Source: Argopecten irradians
Taxonomy: Eukaryota > Mollusca > Bivalvia > Pectinida > Pectinidae
DNA: 64,000 bases
NCBI RefSeq assembly: GCF_041381155.1
Contig: NC_091139.1
Coordinates: forward strand, 8,060,383-8,124,382
Direction of reading: 5' to 3'
In this document: one piece after another, positions 21,977 to 30,900 of the stretch
Layout: every line of letters starts with the position of its first letter
Numbering within the stretch: position 1 is the stretch's first letter
Translations under genes and position numbers: made by a program
The notes under the pieces: generated by a model
Databases searched by the model: none
Seen by the model: the letters and a program-made list of their open reading frames with translations, nothing else
What the model was told of the DNA's origin: nothing

Positions 21977-24900
21977 CTGTTGTAAATAATAACATAACTT
22001 AATAAACACAGTATAAACAATATCTTTCTATATTTGCTAATACTTTATTCTGCTGTGCTAGCATTCTGTTTATTTATGAATTATATGTATTAGTATGTAT
22101 TACATACTTTATGTACAGAATGTTAACGCACTAGTTTCCACTGTATAAATCAATTAAAAATCAATAAAATACTATTACATGTATTAATTTGGGATTACTT
22201 ATACCACTTTCTGTGTTAATAACTTAAATATTGACGAAACATTTCATGTTAATAAGCGGCACTTTTGTTAACATTATCTAAACTAAACATCTTTAAAACT
22301 GTTGGCATTAATCAGGTAAAGAGAATATTTTCAGTCGATGTTTTCTATAAATGTTCAAGTTTCGCAAACTTTGTTTCCATATTTGTTTGAAGAAATACAT
22401 TTTTGATATTTTATTTATTGAAAACTTTAATTAACGTATTCGACAGATGCATACATTTTTTTTTCTTTTCTACAAATTATTATGATTAACTTGAAGACTT
22501 ACATTTACCAGTGGTCTTTCATTGTCTTCCTTTGGTATCTGTCAATCATGTAAAACAATAATATGTAAGTCACGTAGCAACACAGATATTAGACAGACAC
22601 GATCAACAAGCGAACCAATTCATTAGTAGGAAGAGTGAAACAGTAGAAAGCAAAAAAAAGACAAGAAAGATCAGTGCGTCAAAGTGCCAAACGTATCAAA
22701 TCTACAAAAACATGATTTCTTAGTTTGCATTCCTTTTCTTTTCTTTTTTTTCCACTCAGAGTTGAGAATATTAAATTTTTTGAGCATTTTCTATTATTCT
22801 TTTTTTCTTAGTTTGCATTAACCGTCGATCTAATAATTACGTTGTGGCTGGAAAAGGACATGAAAAAAAAGGTATTGCGTGCAGACGCAATACTTTTGCG
22901 TTCGCACGCAATAACTTGTTATTGGTTCATGTCTTTTCCAGCCACCGTACATAATAATATGTTTATTATAATGAGAACTATGAGATTAACTGTGTTGTGG
23001 GAAATTATCTGATACTTGTATACCACATTATTTTCGCGAGACACATCTTTTGCGAAATTTTGCGAGAAAGCTTTATCCAGAATTAAATCATATTTAACGT
23101 AATTTCGAGAAAAAGCTCAAACGAAAATTCAATCATGTGTTGTGAACAATTGTATTAAAACGTAATTATAAAATATCATTATACTTAACAATCCTTGGTC
23201 ATAAAGTAATGCTTTAGCAAAATTATATTGAAATTTACAAAGATGCGAAATATATAGAACGCGAAAATTAAAAGGTTTACGGTATTAGTCTATTTCGTTT
23301 GTTTCATTGACCATATATAATAATTATTGATACTGAATATAGATGCATACGATTGGTTTTGAATTTTATGTGAGAATGCAAATGACGAAAGAAAATGTTT
23401 CATCTAAAGTACAGGACCTAGTTGTTCAAAACATAACTAGGCTAATCACAGTATAACGACAGTTTTCAAATCAAGAGTAATAATTTGAATTAAATAATAT
23501 GAATTTTACAAATTTTCATCAAAATTTTAAGAATATTATTCTTTACCTGCTTGCTGATTCTGGGAAAGATATTATCACAAATGAGAAATGAAAATTCTAC
23601 TAATCATGTGATTAAGCTAATTATCCTTTAAACAACTTGGCCCTGATTTATAAACAGGTTAAATAGAATGTAACATTGTATATAATTGAATTTAATAAGG
23701 AACCGGTTAAGGCACATCAATATAAACACATCGTTGTTGTGAAAGATTCAAATCTCAAGCATCGACATCTAAAGGGAGATAAATTAGTAAAAGCGGCCAG
23801 ACCATTTCTATCTAAAACACACATTATGCAAAACTATAACGGATATCATAAAGTAAAAATTGCAACTAAGAAAATGTTATTATAAAATGGCTACCTCATT
23901 GGACTTTGTAGGACTGAACGTTTTCTGGAATATAATGTTGATCGGAGTGAACAAAAAATATGCACTCAACATGAAATGCATGCAAAAGCTTTTGATGGTT
24001 TGATTTTCTGCAGACAGTGACGTAGAACAACGCAGATTCATGTATAGAATAGTGAATTGATATAAAATGGTATTCATTTAATATGTTAATGTTCTCACCT
24101 GTGGAATCTGAAGTCTGGTCGGTTTCCTCCACCATCTGATGCCGAATCTGAGAAAATCATTGTCAAGGCATAAACATTTTTAGATTAAATAGAATTTCAG
24201 TTAATAAGCAATGATCCTAATATACATGTATATGAAATCTGGCTGAATGTTTAAATAAATAGTTATTTTTATAGTTGTTTTCCAGTATAGGAACAGTCAA
24301 GTTACGCCGGACTCGAATCATCAGTCTATGGTGTATTTAAATTTTATTTCCAGATATTGTTGCCTTAATAATTATATTCTATTCCTGTCTATTCTATATT
24401 TGTATACTTATAATTTTTGTCTCTTCGTCAATATCTTTACATTTCGTACATGGCCATTTTTGTAAATACATATTAATGATAAAAAACTTACATTAAGATG
24501 GTGATGAGGATAACAAGAATCGCCAGACCTGACAGGATAATAAGTGTGAGAGCTACACCATTTAGATGATCAAAGGACCCTGGGAATGTAAAAGAATAGT
24601 TTGAAACAGATTTTAGGTACTAACATGGATATCATTAAAGAATAAATTATGATTGATCTTAGATACTTACATGTATATTTCAATCTTGCTTGTCACAAGA
24701 ATTTCGATTGACTTAAAATTGAGTTTTCAGCATATAAAGAAGAAAAAAAAATCATAGAAAATAAAGTTTCTCAAAAGATATTGAATTTTGAGGATATCAT
24801 GTAAAATAGATTTAATTATAATTTTAGATATATATATATGTAATGGATATAATTGGGCTTAAATTGAACAAACAATCATTCATAAAGCATTAACACTAGC

Positions 24901-27900
24901 TTTATTGTATAGTTAGATGCATAAAACATTATGAATATGTAATATTTCATATAACAAATCGAAAACCTCACCCGGTGGCGGTAGAGTGTAACAGTGAGAT
25001 CGACTCGGCTCCCCGGATACCTTATCCAGACGGACAGCGATCGTCACACAGATCTGGTGGTCAGCTTCAGTCACGGGGAAATCAACATAGGACTGTTTAC
25101 CGTCCGCAGTAAGATCTTAAGGGTAGATAAAAACTATATGATATACTTAATATACCTCAATCACATAAAAACCCATCGTAAAATACCATTGATGCTTCCA
25201 TAAAATACATTTGGTTAACGCATACATAAGGACTAGGAGGGATCCAAACCTTGTTTCGATTTTATAGAAACATTAACTTATCTGCCCTTGTGGGTGGGTA
25301 TTCATTGTGACGCCACATGTTTGTGAGCGTAACGTCATACTTTTTAGAGAAAGCGACGTGAGTCTCGATCCTAAAACAATGGTATGACCTTTGATACCGT
25401 CCTACATGGAAGGTAACTGTTCAATAGGTGACCGCCTTATATCCCTACGGCCCAATAGTCCGAAGGCCCGTTAGTCCGAAGGTCCAATAGTCCTAAGGCC
25501 CGTTAGTCCGAAGGCCCGATAGTCCGAAAAAAAAATAATATAACTGGAATTTATATGTGAACAGTACTCGAAATGTTTATTACGGTTTTCGATGCAAAAG
25601 ATTTGTTGTAAATTTGCTAAGGTATACTTACATGTATGTGACTATAGATTTTAAAACAGAGCATAATCTTGAAATACGTAAACGTATCTGATATTAAAGA
25701 GTATATGCATTTTAATTTACAATGTAATCCGGTTTAACATCACCCCCCGAAATATCATTATGCGGACCATTTCTGTCATTAAGGGTAGAATAAACAAGTC
25801 AAAGAAAGGGGAAGGAAACGCAAAATACATGTACATATTGTAAAATATAACGTATATAAGGTATAATAGAGGTCATTTTTCGGTAAAATTTGATTATATA
25901 CATCATTTATTCATGGAGCAACGTTAACCATAATGCAATCAAATTACAGTGTACATAAGGCTTACAATCGGTCATCTTAAAGCTTGTATGCTTGTGAGAT
26001 ATCTTATAAAATATTACATATAAACCTGTTTTAGTATTATTTTTTTTAATTTTATGTAATTTTGACCTCGCAATGCTCCATGAAGAAATGACAACTTGCC
26101 GTCCAATCGTCCATATAAATTGTCAGATCAGCACTCCAGAAAAAATGTTTTCGTGAAAATACAACTGTACGTTAATTATAACAACTATATAACTTGCAAT
26201 ATTTACTAATTTTCGGACTAACGGGCCTTCGGACTAACGGGCCTTCGGACTAAAGGGCCTTCGGACTATTGGACCTTCGGACTAATGGGCCTTCGGACTA
26301 TTAGGCCGTAGGGATATAAGGGTGTCACCGTTCAATATGCTATTTGGTCAGAGAACAAATCAAGACTTTTTCCTCAGAAAAGGCAGTATATGAATTTAAT
26401 CCATGCATGCATAGTCGACAAAGATGAAAAACTTCAGTTGTATGTTAATACCATTGAAATGTGCTGCAGTTAATATTGTTGGACTCCAGCACCTGAAACT
26501 TACCTGTACAGCTGTTTAATATACAGCCTCTGATAAGGTACTGTTGTAGATGACTCTTTTTTATCATTGTTTCAGCACAGTCCACATACGTCCAGGTCAG
26601 CCTGGCTTTGTTTTCCGAAGGGAGTCCATGAAATGATATTCTGGGATACTTAAGATAATCTGTTGTAAAAAAAATGTAAAACTTAGAAAAAAATATAAAA
26701 AATAAATCAGATAGTTATGTAGTTACTTTCACATTAATTCTTAATTTACTCTAAGAACGTCATATATAAACAAATATTTTTAAAAAATCTAAGAAAAAAT
26801 ATTTATTATATAACTTTTTTTCAGTCAGTTTTTCATGCACCACACAATTGTTTCCTTATTATCATTCACAATACTTCCATCCTCTCTACCTTACATACAC
26901 TTATTATCTTCATCCTCTAACATTTCAAACATCCTCAAAATTGTTAATGACTTTTTTTTCTTTCAGAATTTTTCTTCCGCCTCACCTGTTGAGAGCATGG
27001 AACAGTCTGTCCACACAAATCCACTGCTATCGATAGCCCCGTTCTGGTTACGTTCTGATGACACTCCGAACATATACGTGGCGTTTGGATGTGCGTCCAT
27101 CTTTATCTCTGCGGTGACCAATTCTGAATCATACTTGGGTGATATCCCGGTCATAGTGTTAAACTGGCCCTGTGGTAAGTGAAAGATACACTTAATCAGA
27201 ACAATCACTCAAATCCTTCGACAGGATCACTTTCTCCAGTAATTCATATAATCACAAGATAAATACTACAAGCATGTATGAATCACTCGTTAATTTTTTG
27301 AGGAAATAATTCATAACTTTTAGACCATAATTGAATGCCTAAATAAGTTTCAACAATCAAATTTATTCGATATCTGATGAAGGTGCCAGTTTTCATATCG
27401 AACTAGTCATCGAAAAGTAACATTGAAATCTCCACTGGTTTTGTAACATTATTAATTAAACCATTTCTTTACTAATTCACAACCAAGTATATTCCGCAAT
27501 ATTGTGCAATATATAGTAGCTAGGGCTGACGGAAGCAGTAGTAGTAACCTCCCTTGCGGCGCAAATGTAACTTGTCTACATTCACCCAGTTTGTGAGTTA
27601 TACAGGTTTTACATGTTACAAATTAAGAGGAAGATTTATCATCAAACTATGCCGGGATACAGAGATCAGGATTAGACGAGTATATTAAAGCATGAAGAAA
27701 CATAAAAACCAAATTAGAACAAAAGTGGTTAATACCTTGCAATAGTACCCGGGTAATTTATTGCACCAGTATACAGTGTACGTCCAAGACGAGTTAGCTC
27801 CCTTTGGTTCCAGCCAAGTTATGTTTGCCAAACCCGGTGTACCTCCTTTAACCAAAAATACGTCCCGGGGTTTCGGTATAGCTATTAGAAAATTAGATAT

Positions 27901-30900
27901 AGACAAGCAGAATACAGTATATGGACTTTTGCATTAACAAAGAAAGCTTAAAATATGTCGGCAAAATTTGTTACTTTATCAGCAATCAAATTTAAAAGAC
28001 ATGTTAATATATGTATAGCTGAATAGGAATTTTTCAACAAACACTTGTATACTCGACTGATACTAATAAAATTTGAAAATGATAATTTTTAAAAATATGT
28101 TTAAGGTACATTCTTTAACAAAAATTGCTTTTATTTTTTAAACGCAACTTTAAAACGAGATTGATAATTTTGTATAGTTTCAAAACTTATTATCTTACCG
28201 AAAATACTATGCAAATATATTTTAGTTTTGTTTATCATCACTTCCTTAACAACTTTAAATAAAATGATAAAATGTAAATTCCAATTCCCATAACGCGGAC
28301 CGTTTTAGTTTCCCGCCTTCGACATAATTACAGCTCAACAGATAACTATCACAAGACAAGCCCATACAACTAGCGAAAGGCAAGATATATTTACGCAAGA
28401 AATCATGTTTGATTTTATAACTTTATCTCGGGCCATGAATAATTGATTAATTTTCACTTTGTGGTTCAGAAACATAGTGGACCATTTTGAAATATTTTTA
28501 AAGATGCTCCACCAACAGAGCATAAACGATACTCATCATTTGAACAAGAATTGGTGTTTAACCATGTATATATATATGTAATTAAAAAAATAATAAAGAA
28601 CCATTCATTTTGCTTTTGGTCCAGGCGCATTCAGGTCTTCATTACATATAGGATTTAGTGTCACGAAATTTTGTCAGGACGCAATTAACTATTTTCACTA
28701 TTTGTATCTTGAAGTAAAATTAAAGACTGAAACTTTCCAATGGTGGTAAAGGTGTAAAGTAAATAACTTTTGTAACTGAAGAAAAATACGAATTCGTCTG
28801 ATCCTGTTTTTATTTAGAAAAAATAATATTTGTCAGCAGTGGAGCATTTTTAAGTAATGAATAAAAAAATGTTGAAACTTCTTCGTAAAACGAAACATTA
28901 TAAATGATTGTATCGAACTAACCATTCTGCTTAATATGGAGCACGCTGGCATCGTTTGATCTGCCTCTCTCGTTTCTTGTCCACACAGCGACGGAATAGT
29001 GACATCCAGACTTGATGTCGAAATCTGCTGGTGATTTCTGAACACTACTGCGAACAGTCCGTGATCCACAGTTTCCTAAAGGAACAGCTTCCACGTCGTA
29101 TGTTATAGTCTCACCACTCCGGGTATTCTTTGGAACTTCCTGTATTAATATAGGAACTTCCTGTATTAATATATTAAGGGATGAGATGATTACTTGCATT
29201 GACAAGAACGCTCGAGTGTCTATCTTTAGTTTACATTTATATGTACAGAAAGGTATGTAACACCTAAAACATGCATTCACATGAATAGAGGGCCCAAATA
29301 ACACCATGCATATGCATGAAACCACAAGGCTATATAGTGTTCCTTAGCTCTTATTATTTAAGTTTAAAATGTGGCCTAATATTCATTAATGTTCTTAATA
29401 TGAAAAATAATAACACGGGGAATCTATGAACTTTGTTTTCAAACAAACGTCCTCTAGAGGGAGAGAATACACAATTTTAATGATCCACATATCTCTTCTT
29501 TTACTCAATTTTAACAGTACAAATGTATCTTGTGTGTTGTGAAATATAAACATTGCGTTATGTTGGTAGGCCTACCTGCCAGTGAACCCTGGCCATTCTG
29601 TACCCCTCGTTGTTTATCGCTGACAACGTGTATCCTCCAGGAGGTAGGAATGGCGGACTAGATGGAACTAAAATTCATACAAATACATTATATTTATATA
29701 CAAGTATACTAGTGTTAGGAATTAACAAAGCATATACAAATTGGGAAAACCGTTGTGAACTAGAACACAAAGAGGTGTTCAGAACGTCAAATAAATAAGA
29801 ACAGAAAATTTAATCTCAAATAAAACTGCAATCAGAAATTGATCTTCTTCGTTATTTCAAGACGCCATTCAACGACTTACTGAACAACTGTTTGCCTTTG
29901 TAAATGTTATAGGCAAACGAACGTTCAGCCACGACAAAAATAGGAAAATAATTGATGCTAGGTACTAACTGTATGTAGATGATTTTCCCCGGGTACTACA
30001 TCTTTCCTCCAACTTCTGTAATGTTAATCAAAATAAATCCCAACCCCAGTATATACATAGGATTATAGATTCTAATGCACATGCTGACCTGATTTTGAGG
30101 TGAGGACACGAGTGTGTAGCGGATCACTCCAGTAGCCTATCTGTTGATAGTCCATATCTATAGCCCGAACCCTTACGGTAACTGTATAGTTAGTGTAATA
30201 GAATAAGTTACATATTGTCGTATTGGACACCTCCTGGTCAAACTCCGTGGAATCAAAGTTTGTCATCCCATGAATCTGAAAAAACATAACTCTGCTAATG
30301 CAATAATTTTCTTTCTTTGCAGGCAACAAAAAGAGTCATGTTTCATATCTATTTCCCATGCAATGGATCCTATTTGTCACTTATTTACTTTTCCCCTGTT
30401 TTAATTTCATATAAAGGGTTGTCTTTTTTTCATTAAAAAATAAAACAATACATGGATGAGTTCAGCTTATCAAATAGTGTGTAATACTTCCAGCTGAAAT
30501 ATTGTTCTTCATTATCAAAATTAAAACGATAATAAAACGAAACGCATATGTGTTAACTATTGTGCACTATACAATTACTTATCTGGACTAATGTAAACAT
30601 GAAACGTACACACCTCATACATATTACATAGATACAATCATGTTATAGTCACCTTCCTTATGGTATTTAACCCAGGTGATGACACTTCCAAGGAATAAAT
30701 TTTAGTTTGGTCAACTTTATAGTGGGTCCATTCAACGAAAATGCAATTCAAACGAAGTGGTTTTGCCCTAAGATTAGAAACTGCAGCTGGTTTTACTGCA
30801 AACAAAAACAAGAACAATTTTACGTATATATAATGTCTTGTTTGCTTTTTAATAAACAGAAAGACATTTGAATATAATTCAATTTCAACACATTTTATTT

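Larger units (their letters stand above)
22539..24098 (-). other. Receptor intron in the cytoplasmic region
   Basis: A 1.56-kb intron. It contains the fold-back at 22838-22950, GCGAAA-rich repeat-like sequence at about 23030-23280 and a possible 13-bp micro-exon at 23547-23559. No other exon is seen. Confidence 0.5.
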
